Positions 49,950 through 62,452 of a DNA stretch of 64,000 nt are shown here, piece after piece. A program made the translations under genes and the position numbers. The stretch spans positions 1,578,501 to 1,642,500 of the forward strand of contig NC_083387.1 of NCBI RefSeq assembly GCF_031755915.1. The letters are read 5' to 3'. Numbering within the stretch: the stretch's first letter is position 1; each line of letters begins with the position of its first letter. The DNA is from Ziziphus jujuba. Lineage: Eukaryota; Streptophyta; Magnoliopsida; Rosales; Rhamnaceae. The notes beneath the pieces are model-generated. The model saw nothing but the letters and a program-made list of their open reading frames with translations. It was not told the origin of the DNA and did not search any database.

Positions 49950-51190
49950 TTATTTAATTAGCTGCCTATATATATATATATATATATATTTAAAACTACT
50001 CTTGTTTGTATTTTCCCAAAAAAAAAAAAGAAATAAAAAAAATTCTCTTGTTTGAAACGTTTATTTTTGCGAATGAGAAATCTTTTTTTTTTTTTGGGTG
50101 AAAATTCCCAAATGAAAAATCGGTATTGCTGGTTAGTAGAAAGTCTCAAAGTCAAAGTAGAGGGGCTGTAATTTAGCAATATTTGTATTACTTTATAATG
50201 CCTATAAAAGTAGAAACAGAAGCTGTTTGTCTTTTATTGATTAGGTGATGGAGGATCAAATTTGTCTCCGTTTATACAATTTCAATCCAACAATTTGATT
50301 AACTTTCAAATTCATAAATTGATAAATGATTAACATACTATTAGTCAACTAAAAACAGATCATATATATATATATATATAAATATAAAAGCATTTTTAAG
50401 GGATTCTAATTTATCTTTTACTTTTTATTTTAAAAAGCTAATTTTTAAAAAAATAGTTTTAATAAACTTTTTATTGTAACTGTTTAATAAAAAAAGTGAT
50501 TTTGAAACACTTTTTATTTTTATATTATATTAATTTAATTATTATGAGAAATATTAACTATATTACATTATATAGTAATATCTTTTATTTACTGTCTAAT
50601 TATAATAAGAAATATTATTAAATATTTTTACGATGAGTTAATGTTAACTATGATCCATTTATGTAAGGTTGGAATATATTTACAATGTCCAAAATAAAAA
50701 TATTTATAAATCCTTAATTTAAATTGAATAGAGATGCAATTTACCATGGCCCAAATGTTAACACACAAATTTTTAAGAAATAAAGATATATTACAAGATA
50801 AAAATAAAGAAAATATATATTCGTTGCAAGGGTAAAACAAAGGAGAAGGCCCCCTTTACTGATACTTATTACTATATTGAATTTTTTTTGGGAGAAATTA
50901 ATATATTTATTAAATACACGTTAAAGAAAAAGTGTATGAAAAAAACAAATGCCGCGAGGATCAACGTCTATAGCGTTTTGGCGGTAACAGCTACCGAGTC
51001 AGCGACCCAAAGTTGGTGTTTGTTCAACGATCCGGACCTAGTGAGCCCGGACCCAAGATCCGAAAGGGCCCGTCTCCCGGTCCCAAATCTGTCATAGATT
51101 CAAAACCCTAATTCACGGTGTTAAACCCTGTCCGTATCGACCTCGACCTAGGGCAAAGCCTCTACGGCTACTATTGCCGATTGCTGAATT
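49950..51190. other. Intergenic DNA upstream of the PDCD2-like gene
   Basis: AT-rich up to about 50940 with TA runs (49970-49990, 50362-50382). It then becomes GC-richer through 50950-51235, consistent with promoter and 5' leader of the next gene. No other gene seen. Confidence 0.5.
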
Positions 51191-51235
51191 TGCAGGAAGT
51201 TGTAAGCAGTTTCATTACTCATATAGGATCAGAAA

Positions 51236-53784
51236 ATGGCAAGTGGTGATGCTCTGGGAAACCTCAAGGGCCTCCGTATTACCTCCTTGGACGGCGATGA
51301 TGAAGAAGAACGAGAACAAGAAATTGCTATTGATGAAGATGATGATGACGATGAAGACGAAGAGGCAGAAGATTCCGTAATTTTAGGTTTCCTAAAAAAG
51401 CCGAAGAACCCTCGTTCCCTCCTTCGTCATTTATTTCCTTCCAAGGCCGGAGGTGTACCGGTATGCTATTTAAATCCTTCAGCTTTTATTTGTTCCTCTT
51501 TCTTAATTTACTAAACTGATTTCTTAAATTGTTTATTTTCAAAAGAAATTCTTTCGGGAAATTCTGGACTAATAGTACTGGGTCTGAGCATGTAGGCTTG
51601 GTTGGATCCAGTAAATTTGCCTTCTGGAAGGTCTTGTCTTTGCGATATATGCGGAGAACCATTACAATTCGTGCTTCAGGTATGTATTGTACCCCTTTTT
51701 TTTTTTAATTTTTTGGGCCACGAATTTTATTTGAAATTCGATTGCTTTGTTTTTTATGCACATTGAGTTGGTAGGTATATGCACCAGAAGATAAGGAATG
51801 CACTTTTCATCGAACATTGTTTGTGTTTATGTGTACTTCAATGGATTGTCTTCGCCGTGACCAACATGAGCAATGGAAACGTCCTCCACATAAGCCTTCC
51901 AGAAGGTAGTGCTTGGTTTATCAGTTTTCTTCTTTTTTTGTTTTCCCCACAAGTATTTGCTAGCAAACTATTATCATTGATATTTTATGGCTTATTGGCT
52001 TGCACTTTATTCCTGAATATGCGTATTGGTTTTCAGTGTGAAAGTTTTCCGCTGCCAATTGCCGCGGCACAATGCTTTCTACTCAAGTGAGCCACCGAAA
52101 AAAGATGACAAGGCTTCTGGAACTGCAGGTGCTTAGTAATTATCTCTTATATAAACATGCTAAGTTGAAATTTTGTGTCTAACATATTTGCAGGGTTTGT
52201 AAAACTCATCCTTTAAGTAGGATTCAGGATTTTGTTTCATATATATTTTCTTATGGGATTTTAATTATTCTAAGAATTATTCACAAATTAGAGGTCTCGT
52301 TTAATTCTTAAGTTCTGGTATATTGTGAACAAGGACCTGAAACTTGTTTACGCTGCTTGATAGTCTTGGATGATTGCTTGTTCAGTTGCACTCTGTAATT
52401 GGTGTGGTACGTGGAAAGGGACTAAACACTGTTCTAGTTGCAGAAGAGCCATATACTGCTCGGAGAAACACAGGGTAATTACATTTGTTGTCTTGGACTT
52501 AAGTAAGAAAATTCATGCTATAATAATCTTAACTCTTATCCCTTTTTTTTTTTTTTTGGTTGATATTTGCAGGTCAAGCATTGTAACTTTGGACATGAAC
52601 CTGATTGTAAGAGGGTACGAATTTCTTCTCAGTCGTATGACAGTAGCCACGATAACAGTGGGGCTGCAATGGAATTACAAAAAGGTTTGTAAATAGCTGT
52701 TTCTAGAGGTTATTGACTCCAATGTACACTGTATGTATGTCTTTGTTAATGGAAATTCAGAATGCCACTCACTCATAATATTCTGTCAACATGGCATCTG
52801 GTTTCAGTTTCAGTTATAGTAAATTTTGTCCTTGAAAATATCCATCCATCTCTGATATTCTTGCATTGCTTTCTTTGCAAGAAGTTGCGTGCAACACTTT
52901 GTGGCCAGAATACAAAATCATACAGGAAGATGAAAGTGCATATGATACGCAAATGTCTGAGGATAATGTCTGTGGTAGTTCATTGGTCCCTAGGAACCGA
53001 ACAGATGAGTCAATAATGTCATCACTGTTGGAGGCATTTGAGGTTTGAATTATCATTTTTGTTCTAATTTAAAATGACAGTTATTGCTTGTTTGAAACTT
53101 TTTTGTAGGTCTAAAGCTGCTACTTATATCTCTCATTTGCTTATTCCTTGTTGTCAATGACCAGGGTGATGGTGACAGAAAGAGTTGGGCCTCTTTTGAA
53201 GAGCGCATAGGAATGGCTCCTGAACAAATATTGAGGTATTCCAATTATTATTATTTTTTAATGGATAATATGAATATTTAAATTTTTAATGCTGCATGAA
53301 AGATAATTTTTTCTTTGAACCACACAACAGGTATTGTAGCAGTACTTGTGCAAAACCGCTTTGGCCCATGTCAAGTGGCCAGCCATCTAAGGCTGACATT
53401 CCTAAATGCAGATATTGTAATGGTTCTCTGCGTTTTGAATTTCAGGTATTGGATTATTTTCACAAGTTTTTGATATGACTATAGCACCAAATATTGTTCG
53501 ATTTTATATTCTCATTTTTATCATCACCATTGCATTTGTATACTTTTACACTTTCATTATTCCTCACTGTACTATTAGGTTTTTTTAATCCATAATACAT
53601 GTAAACATTGATTAATTCTCTTGCTCTTGGATTTTAGATCTTGCCTCAATTGCTTTATTACTTTCACGTGAGGAATGACATCAACTCTCTTGATTGGGCT
53701 ACTGTCGTTGTCTATACATGTGAAGCCTCTTGTGAGGCCAGTGTAGCTTACAAAGAAGAATTTGTTTGGGTTCAACTCTCCTAG
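51236..53784 (+). CDS. PDCD2/Zfrp8-like protein with MYND zinc finger
   Basis: Programmed-cell-death-2 family proteins are conserved eukaryotic factors; animal PDCD2 acts as a chaperone for ribosomal protein uS5 in 40S subunit assembly. Ten exons (51236-51460, 51596-51679, 51775-51905, 52037-52128, 52386-52474, 52573-52684, 52882-53042, 53165-53235, 53331-53445, 53638-53784) give 408 residues. The N-terminus has a highly acidic stretch (about residues 29-47). PAWLDPVNLPSG and CDICGEPLQFVLQVYAP open the PDCD2 fold. The MYND finger is at about 181-219 (CNWCG, CSSCRRAIYCSEKH, HCNFGHEPDC). The PDCD2_C domain follows, with YC...KPLW, IPKCRYCNGSLRFEFQILPQLL and DWATVVVYTCEASC. Intron 6 ends in a tandem AAGAAG acceptor that can add or drop one Glu. 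The closest Arabidopsis gene I recall is At5g64830. Confidence 0.94.
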
Positions 53785-53789
53785 CCATC

Positions 53790-54517
53790 TGCTAAGATTT
53801 CCTGTAAAACTGAGGGAAATTTTATGGTTATCATAAATTGTGTATTTTAGACGGTTTTATGGAGGATTATCAAATTTTGGGGATTTTTTCACACACACTT
53901 TCTAGTTATTGCATTTACACTAATTGATAATGTATATAGTGTGCTGTCTATTTATAATTTACTTTTTGGTCTACCATTTGACTTGTATTCGTTAAGCTGC
54001 ATAGAAGAAGGCGAGCTTTTCGTTAAAGCAATAACTTTGTGAACTTACACATAATCTGACCATCCCAGTCGAGATTGCCCACGTGAACTTTGCTTAAAAA
54101 TACATCTAATGGAATACAAAATTGTATATATTCTCCAATTTTAGTATGTTCCTGTGGTCGAAATTAATGTTTAAGGAACCTCAATGGAACTAATGCCAGT
54201 TCTTGTTTATTATAGCAAAGCAAGCATTTGAGCGAACAGAATCTCATTGTTTTTAATCATATATTTCCAGCCAAAGCCCTCTCAGTGCCCGTCATCAGCA
54301 AACTTATGTTGTAACTAAGTTTTTTCTCTTTCTTTTTTCTTTTTGGGTACAAGGATAGAAATGATGCTGTAAATGTGCAAACAATCAGGAGATGGATATC
54401 TAAAAGTCGAAACTTTATTGGAAAAATCCCCAGAATTTGAGGTGTAAAGGAAGACGCTAAATGGTACCTTATGTACAGATTGAATCAAACAAATGCATGT
54501 AATTGTCCGTCATGGTC
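53790..54517. other. 3' intergenic DNA between convergent genes
   Basis: Lies between the stop codons of the convergent PDCD2-like and GH28 genes and should hold both 3' UTRs. No other feature seen. Confidence 0.5.
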
Positions 54518-57500
54518 TCATGGGCCTGTCGAATAAGTATATGGGTATATCAAAGAGAAACAAGAGGATGGATTCGAAAATGATTCCTGGAGGTTTGGAC
54601 ATGGTCTAGGAGACACCTCCCTGGAGAAACCCATTACATTTGAACAGAACCATGATGTAGAAGTATTGGAAGTGATGGAGAACGAAATATTTGAAAGACA
54701 TATCAATTCAAAAGGCGATTCATAGATTCCAGAAAAATTCCCAGAAACAGTAATATTTTTGCCAACCATATTCTCAAAGGTTATGCCTCTAACAACAGGT
54801 AGTGCATCTGGATCAAATTTGTCATCTGGATGTGACCCACTCTGACCTGTTGCTCGAATTGCCAAGTTAACATTTTCCAATTCCACATTGGATATGAAAA
54901 TGTCTTTTATATAACCTCCTCTTCCTCTAGTTGTCTTGAGGTCGATTCCAAGGAATGAATTGCGTATGTGAAGCTGCTCGGCAGATATTCTGGATATGCC
55001 TCCTGACATCTCACTTCCAAAAGCCAAACCAGAGCCTGAAGAAGATTGAAGGTTTACACCTAGGATATGCACATTTCTTGTTGGTTTCCCATAGGCGATT
55101 CCATACTCGTCCCAACCACTCTTAAGCACAATTGCATCATAACCCATGCTGATATTGCAGTTCTCAATGCATACATGCTCTGATGAATCTGAAAGTCAAT
55201 AATCATGTTATCCAGTTAAGTTGAAACAAATTTTGACTTTGAAAAAAAAAAAAAAAAATAAATAAATAACATTCTGCAATGAAATATGACATCAAGAATA
55301 TTTTAGTAGTTTAACCAACCTGGGACTATACCACTAGTATATGGAGATGTGGGAGAAGCATGAGCGGTTATGTTTTGGACTTGAACATTACTGCATTTTC
55401 CTCACATTTTTAAGCATGAGTTCACTGAATGCATAGCCATTGAGGATACATAAAAGAGAATCGAGATATTAATGAATTACGAGTACCTGCAATATACTGC
55501 ATGAATGGTCCAAGCAGGGGGATTCAAGAAGGTTAAATTTGAGATGGTGATATTATCAGAGCCAATGAATTCAACCAGATCTGGTCTGCTATAATTTAGA
55601 GCATGTGAAGTGAATTGCTTCCACCAAACAGAACCTTGACCATCAATTGTTCCATTATCACCTGATGCCATAATTAAACATGGGCAAGTTATGTGGAGAA
55701 GAGTTAAAGACAATGAAAACTAGAAAGGTAACCATATATTGAGAATTTAAAATTGATCGCATATGAATATTCATCCTTAATCACCTGTTATCACCACGTC
55801 GCTTAAATTCCGTCCGTCAATCAGGCTACCATATCTCTCTCCTGGTAATTCAATTCCTCGACCATAAGAAGGGAGGGGTTCCTCAACATGCCAGTGAGTG
55901 AAATCCTGCAAAAAGATATGAGAATTAAGTGGAAGTGCTTAAAATTGTTCTTTAGTTTCCAATTTGCTGTGTAGTTTTTAGTATCCATTTTTTGGAATTA
56001 TATCTAGAGGAAGATGCATTTTAAAGGATATATGTTTTGAATGGTCATTTCTCTTTCTCTGCTCAAGCTAGAAGCTCTATTATGATGGCTAGGCAAAATG
56101 ACTAGGAAAGCGAAAAGCATGGCTTTTAACAATGGCTTTTATAAAAGCACAAATTATTCACAAACTCGTACAGGATTGAATTTGACCCCTAAACCCAACC
56201 GTTAACAATACCGCTGTGAAAATTTGTCTTGGCACATGATAAAGAAAGACTGTGTCCTTATATACACCTTTTTGTTTTTACTTTTTCAAAAGTGAAAAAT
56301 TTTGCTGTAGAATAAACCTGGGATCCAAGAATAGTAGCGCCTCTTTCAAGGAAGAGTGTGAGATGGCTAGTGAGGTTAAAACTTCCGGTAAGCCACCGGC
56401 CGGAAGGAATGTAGAGCTGAGCACCGCCCTTATCGGCGAACGACTTTACATAGAAAATGGCATTTTGGAAGGCAACTGTGTTCAACTTTTTACCATCACC
56501 AACTGCTCCAAACTCCTCAAGAGAAACACTATGCGGTCTAGGTTTTAAGGTTCTCTTGTTTTCGCACTGTCCATAATTGCCTTGAACTCTGCTTAATACC
56601 AGAATCAAAAGCAGAGTGCCCTGAAAATAAGTGAACACAAGAAATAGGTTGATGGGAATTGCAAAACAAACTCTCATTTCTAATTCCAACATAGTTCCTA
56701 ACCGTAAGTCATGCAATTCGAACTAGTTAAAACATTAAAAAGGGTAGTTGATTCACGCCAAACAGCATAGGAAATGCAGTGATGAATTTAGTTATGTCAG
56801 TAAAAAGAGAAACCAACCGGAACATGGACAGAGAAACTGAACCATGAATTAGGTGGTTGGAACAAATATTCTGTAGCTACCAGCAAAGATACATAAATAG
56901 ACCGATGGTAATACAATTTGCACAAGAAAATAGAAAGAATCACATGTGAATCTAGTCAAAGAAATTACTTTTTCCATAATTTTACTAAGAAAGCAAAACA
57001 AACCAGACTAACATAACATAATCATGTGAACTCAAAAAAATATCAGAATTTTAAACTAACATAACATAGTCATGTGAACTCAAAAAAAAATAAGAATTTT
57101 AAAGTTTAACATAAAAGTAAATGATAGAAAACAACATATTCCTGGAACTCAATTTCATGCAATGTGGACACCTTAATTATTAGATGACCCAACACCAAAA
57201 TTGACTTTTAAGCACGGCTTTTTTCCCATCAAATTAAAATAGGACTTGGGATTTGTAACTCAAAAGAATAGCAGTATGAGGTTGAAAATATCATAATAAA
57301 TCAGAGTTGCAGCTAGAACTGTGATCAAGGACAAACTCTGTTATGCTCTTTCTTTCTCATAGACACTCTCATACCTGCAATTCCCTGTGCATTCAATCTC
57401 AAAGAAAGTAATTCACAGAGCACATAGCAATAATTGATACAGAAGATTACTAACAACTATGAAAGACTGCAAAATACCCACATTCATATAATAGTTAAAT

Positions 57501-57627
57501 ACAAAACCATCGGACCAGTGAAATAACAGAGTATGCTAGCAAACTATAATGAAGTTCAATTAACCAATCAACATCAACGAGTTGAAAAATCAACTTTCAA
57601 ATTCAACGTACTTACTAGCCTCTTCAT
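54518..57627 (-). CDS. Glycoside hydrolase family 28 (polygalacturonase-like) secreted protein
   Basis: GH28 enzymes cleave homogalacturonan in the cell wall. Six exons (57616-57627, 56318-56620, 55785-55905, 55487-55661, 55320-55390, 54518-55188) give 450 residues. The first coding exon is only 12 nt (MKRL, donor GTAAGT) and joins exon 2 to form a signal peptide, MKRLGTLLLILVLSRVQG. An alternative start without intron 1 is the in-frame ATG at 56716, which fits less well. Landmarks are EFGAVGDGKKLNT, GRWLTGSFNLTSHLTLFLE, GTIDGQGSVWW, ITISNLTFLNPPAWTIH and KSGWDEYG. Where classical polygalacturonases have DD and GHG, this reads GYDAIVLKSG and AFGSEMSGG, as in the plant clade of At3g62110-type proteins, so catalytic activity is doubtful. 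The 5' leader holds a (CT)n run. Confidence 0.9.
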
Positions 57628-57759
57628 TAGTCTTTATTCGTTCCCTCAAGAACAACCAAAAGCGCACAGCTGAAGAAGTCAAAATACAAGCAAAGCCTCT
57701 TGGAGAACAGTAGTATGTATGGCGCTTGTGAACTTAAGGAGAGGAAGAAGAAGAAGTGG

Positions 57760-57763
<4 letters not shown>

Positions 57764-57800
<37 letters not shown>
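57764..57800 (+). repeat. GA microsatellite in the GH28 5' region
   Basis: About 18 GA units (CT on the transcribed strand), roughly 140-175 bp upstream of the proposed ATG at 57627. CT-rich leaders are common in plants. Confidence 0.85.
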
Positions 57801-57804
<4 letters not shown>

Positions 57805-57849
57805 AATAGAAGCTGTTTCGTATATAATGCCAATGAATAACATGAAACA

Positions 57850-59280
57850 AATAAAAAATACAAATAAAAGGACAGCTAAAAAAAAGAGAAAAAGCCAGCG
57901 ACTTTCATTTACATTTCACATGACAAGAAAAACCCATTTCCACGCATCAAACTTATTGGAATATGAATTAAAAAAAAAGTAACTTTTTATTTTTTTTAAT
58001 AAAAATTTTCCACTAAAATAATTGCTCACTGGAATCTCAAAGTAAAAGCCAATAAATATACTGCCGACACAAAACTGGCCCAGGAATCGTCACCTCCATC
58101 TTGCCCTCGATCACACAACCACATAGCGAGTTAAGTTCCATCCTATATCATCACACCACGAAATTAATAATATTTTTGTCAATGTGTGATTTTGGTGCAA
58201 CAGGGAATTCAATTTGCTATGATCATGTGTGGCCAGGAGTACGGAGTGGGCATGAAAATTCACAGTGCGGCAGCGTGGGCCTAAATTCAGTGATGAATCG
58301 AAAATGCTAAGCTGGCCTCTAATTTCCAGATCAGAACTGCTTATTCTGAGTCAGCTGTGGGGTCCACTTTTTTTTTAAAAAAAAAAAAAAAAAAAAAACC
58401 CTGTGACAAGTCGTACGGTCACATTAAATCCTTGTCTGGACAGTTAAACCCCTCCACAACGACTGTGTTTTCGATCATTATTCATAGCACGTTGTGGGGA
58501 GCGAAGTGTCATCTTACATGGATAAGCTGGTAGAGGTCTATCCAATTCACGGCATAGTTGGAAACTGGGTAGGGAAATGGTTATAATGATGATAAGTACG
58601 TCTTCGTCTGGAGATACGCCATTGTAAAAATCTCAATGACGAAATACGTTTTGGCTTTTTTTCAAAAACTTTTAGAGAAGATAAGGACTTGAGGGAGCCA
58701 AGCAAACAAGCAAGGCCAGCTGCCACTCGCGCCCTTTGTTTCGGCTGTAAACTTGAAGCGGCAGCTACTACGCTATTATCTTATTTTTTATACCAAAATT
58801 TTTCAGCTACGTATGTGTTTAGTATATCCAATGCTCAGCTGAGTGGACCCCTTGAAGGGAACAAATAAACATAGGGTTTTGTTGAAATAATGGAGTTTTT
58901 TGTTACTATTAATAATAATAATAAGAAAAAAAAATACGATTAAATAAAATAAAAATTGAAGAATTTATAAAGACGCATTATAATTTGTAAATATCATGCA
59001 TCTTTTTGTTGGGAAAAGAGTTGAGGTATCAATGGGGATCCACACTAACTTTTCTATATTCCCAGTCCCTTATTTTGATGGAAGATATTATAGATATCTG
59101 GGAGTATATTCTTCTTCACCCTGTAGTCCTCGAAAGTCGTAACCAGTAATCCCCAACATAAAATAAAAGCCTCCTTATGATTCACCAAAAAAACACATAA
59201 AAGCCTATGGCATTGACGTCTCCGTGAGGTACAATCAGTTCTTGATGTTTTTGGACCCAGATCGAAATCACCAACAAAAG
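57850..59280. other. Intergenic DNA
   Basis: Promoter side of the GH28 gene, then featureless DNA. Poly-T/poly-A tracts meet at 58367-58399, a self-complementary run. No gene seen. Confidence 0.5.
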
Positions 59281-59299
59281 AATTAGCATTGGGGTTTTT

Positions 59300-62200
59300 T
59301 CGAAAAGTAGCCGGTAAATGATTTTTTGAAGAATAACAATTTTTTTTTTTTAAAAATTAACCATCTTGGAATAAAAATATCCTTGATAAAATTGAAAATT
59401 ACGCAATATATTTTTTTTTTTTACCCTTTTCTTCTTCCTCTACATAGCCGTTCATGTTTTGTGCAAGGGTTTTTCTAACAGGCCACAAACACTTTTTGCA
59501 TCTCATCTCCTTTCATTCTTATTTTCTTGTATTTTCTCATATCTGAAACTAAACTCAGGTAAAATTTTTATATTTTTTCTTATTAGATAAAACTAAGGAA
59601 GTATGTGTTTTTTCTTATATTTTTTGTTAGTTTTGGAATTTTTAAGCTTTTTATTTAATATGGGTAACCAAGAAATTAATTTATGAGCTGTTATATGTGA
59701 GTTTAAAAATATTTAGGTGGCATATGATTTGAAAATGAGAAAAAATTTGTGTGAAACTGAAAAATTGCGAAAAATAGTAAAAACGGAGGAAATTTGGCTA
59801 AAAAGATGAACTTCCGCCATTTTCCTCCAGTTTGTCAGTTTTCGCAAGTTTTCCACTAATTTTTCGTCAATTTTCCGGCAGTAGAAAAAAACTATATTTG
59901 GCGGAAAAAAAATGGAATCAACTTTTTGAATACAGTTAATATGTTTGTTTAGTATTATTCAAATTTTTATATATTTATTGATTTAGTTTAATGTTATTCA
60001 TTTAATTTTGTAGTAAAATGGAAGATAATGATATTGTAATTGCGGTTTTATATAATAAAATATTGGTACAAAATAATGATGGTAATTGGGAATATCGAAA
60101 TGGTAAAAATATAATGGTTTCCGTCGGCAAGAGATGCACAAAATCAGAGTTAGAGGATGAGATTTTCAATTCTATTGAGATAGATCGAAATGAATATTTG
60201 CTAAAGCTAAAATGGATATATGGACGATGTGCAGAAAAGTTGGATCCTATAGAAATACGCTGTGATAGGGATGTGAAATGCTTTCTTCAAGAAGTGAGGA
60301 ATGGAGGGATGACAATGATGCGGCCTCCATTGTATGTTGAGGTGATTTCAAAAGTTGAACATGTATCCAGAAATGTTCATCAAACAGCCTTTGCTTCGGA
60401 TAGTGGGAGTAATCTTCATTCTTTTTCTTGTCCTCCAATTGGCGTTCGTCTACCACAAGTTTCCGGTACTGAACCTATTCAGGCTACATCTTAGAAAATT
60501 ATGGTTTAAGAAACTCAGTTTAGAGATCAAGTTGATGCTCGTGGGGCCTGGACATCATTTAACATCCACGAAGGAGTTGATGTTGGAGGTGACTATGCTG
60601 AATTGTTTCCTAACGATGAGGAGTATGAGCAGTTGCATAATATTGATCATGATGAGAATTACAATGCAGCAGGGGATGATGTTGATCATAATGATGTAGA
60701 TTTTGATCATGAGTTGCCGAACAATGATTATGATATGCATCCTGAAATGAACAATGAAGGAGTTAATGATGTTAGGTTTCATCATGCTACAAGTGACCAC
60801 ATATCATTGAGCAACAGAAGTGGTTCTATGGCCATATTTTCGTCAAAGTTCACTGGCTGTGAGAGCATAGTAGTTGGAAAATTATTTCGTAACAAACGTG
60901 ACTTACAGAATAAACTGAGTATCTATTGCATGTGTGAAAATAAGGAGTTCAAGTTGACATGGTCAACTACACAACGGTATGAGGTTGTATGTTTGGAAAA
61001 TACTTGTAAATGGCGACTACGTGCAACCATATTTAAAAATGGAGAAATATTTGTTGTGAGAATTTTTAATAATGTACACAGTTGTTCGTTAGATATCGTG
61101 CATCAAGAACATAAGCAGGCTAGTAGCCGGGTTATCGGACAATGTCTCAAATCTAAATATAAAGGTATTGCACGTGTTTACAAACCCAAAGAAATTCAAC
61201 ATGATTTTTTACAGAAATATGGGGTGAATATAAGCTACAACAAATCATGGAGAGGTAAAGAGTATGCACTTAACAGTGTTAGGGGATCTCTAGAGGAGAA
61301 TTTTGCTAAGTCCTGCCTACTGTTATGAGTTAGTGTCGAAGAACCCTGAGACTTTTACACGTATCAAAACAGAAGATAATAACAATTTTGTATATTTCTT
61401 TATGGCGATTGGAGCAAGCATTAGGGGATTTAAATCCCACATAAGACCCGTATTGGCTGTTGATGCAACTATATTGAAAGGGAAATACAAAGAGTACATG
61501 TATATTGCATTGGGCATGGATGGCAATTAGCAAATATATCCTTTGGCTTTCGGCATTGGAGATGGAGAGAACGAGCAAGCATATACATGGTTTTTCCAAA
61601 ACCTCAAGGATGCCATTGGAGATTTTCCGGATTTGGTGTTTGTGAGTGATAGACACCCTGCTATTGGAAGGGCATTACGCAAAGTTTTTCCCAATGCATA
61701 CCATGCGTTATGCACGTACCATATAAGCAGAAATATTAAAGCAAATGGATATGCGAAAGATGAAACAATAATACAATGTTTCATGATCGCAGTTAGTGCA
61801 TATTTGGTTGAAGATTTTGAGTCTTATATGGGGCAAATTGAGGCAAAAAGTAATAGGGTTGCCCAGTACATTCGATCATGTGACCCTACAAGGTGGGCAC
61901 GTTCTCTTTCTCCATGTAGAAGGTACACTATCATGACCATCAATATTACAGAAAGCTTGAATGGTATTTTGCTAGATGCTAGAAAGATGCTAATAATAGC
62001 ATTAATTGAGCACATACGAGATTTACTGCAAAGGTAGTTTTATGAGCGATATACTGCAGGTGCAAAATTGACGAAGCCTGTGACTGACCATATGGAAGAG
62101 CAACTCAACCTACAAAATTTGGAGTCCATCGGACTACGTGTGAAAGCCATTAATATGCATGAATTTCTTGTGGAAGGTGGGAGTTTGAAGGGTACAATTA

Positions 62201-62452
62201 ATCTCCAATAAAAAATATGCTCATGTAAAGTCTTCGATCTTGATCAATATCCTTGTGATCATTGTATTGCCGCTTGCAGAAACTGCAAAATTGCTCCTTA
62301 TGGCATGTGTTCTCATTACTACACCGCAGATGCATATCGTGCAGCTTATGCTGAGTCCATTTACCATGTGTTAGATGAAAAACAGTGGCATGCCCCGGAT
62401 GACGTGGCAAGTCGTATTGTTTTTCCACCAAGATGGACACGTAGGCGAGTCG
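59300..62452 (+). mobile_element. Mutator-like (MULE) transposon, interrupted
   Basis: Body of a MULE. A probable 5' leader lies near 59440-59560, with a splice donor (CTCAG|GTAAAA) and an acceptor at about 60012 just before the ATG, then the transposase. The left boundary is approximate; I could not identify its terminal inverted repeat. The right part is cut off at 62452 by the CACTA element, so the MULE's right end must lie beyond the window. Confidence 0.7.
60018..62452 (+). pseudogene. MULE transposase (MURA-like), broken
   Basis: Starts MEDNDIVIAVLY. An N-terminal part with a ubiquitin-like or PB1-like look is followed by an acidic Asp/Asn-rich stretch (about 60610-60770). Next comes the MuDR plant domain with zinc ligands (VVCLENTCKWRLRA, NNVHSCSL; about 60880-61095). 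The DDE core has AVDATILKGKY and FVSDRHPAIGRAL (61455-61690), and a SWIM zinc finger CSCKVF...PCDHC lies at 62218-62270. In-frame stops are TAG 60492-60494, TAA 60507-60509, TAG 61528-61530, TAG 62035-62037 (family Trp in QRWFYE) and TAA 62209-62211. A frameshift lies near 61300, between EENFAKS and LSPAYCYEL. The reading frame ends in VFPPRWTRRR where the CACTA end begins. It cannot make a complete transposase. Confidence 0.9.

Noticed and set aside
56252..56548. 98-codon plus-strand frame
   Set aside because: Antisense shadow of GH28 exon 2.
60492..60509. Reading the paired stops TAG/TAA in the MULE as part of an intron
   Set aside because: The same frame continues with plausible acidic linker sequence on both sides and no good donor-acceptor pair removes just this piece, so decay is the simpler explanation, given the three further stops and a frameshift.
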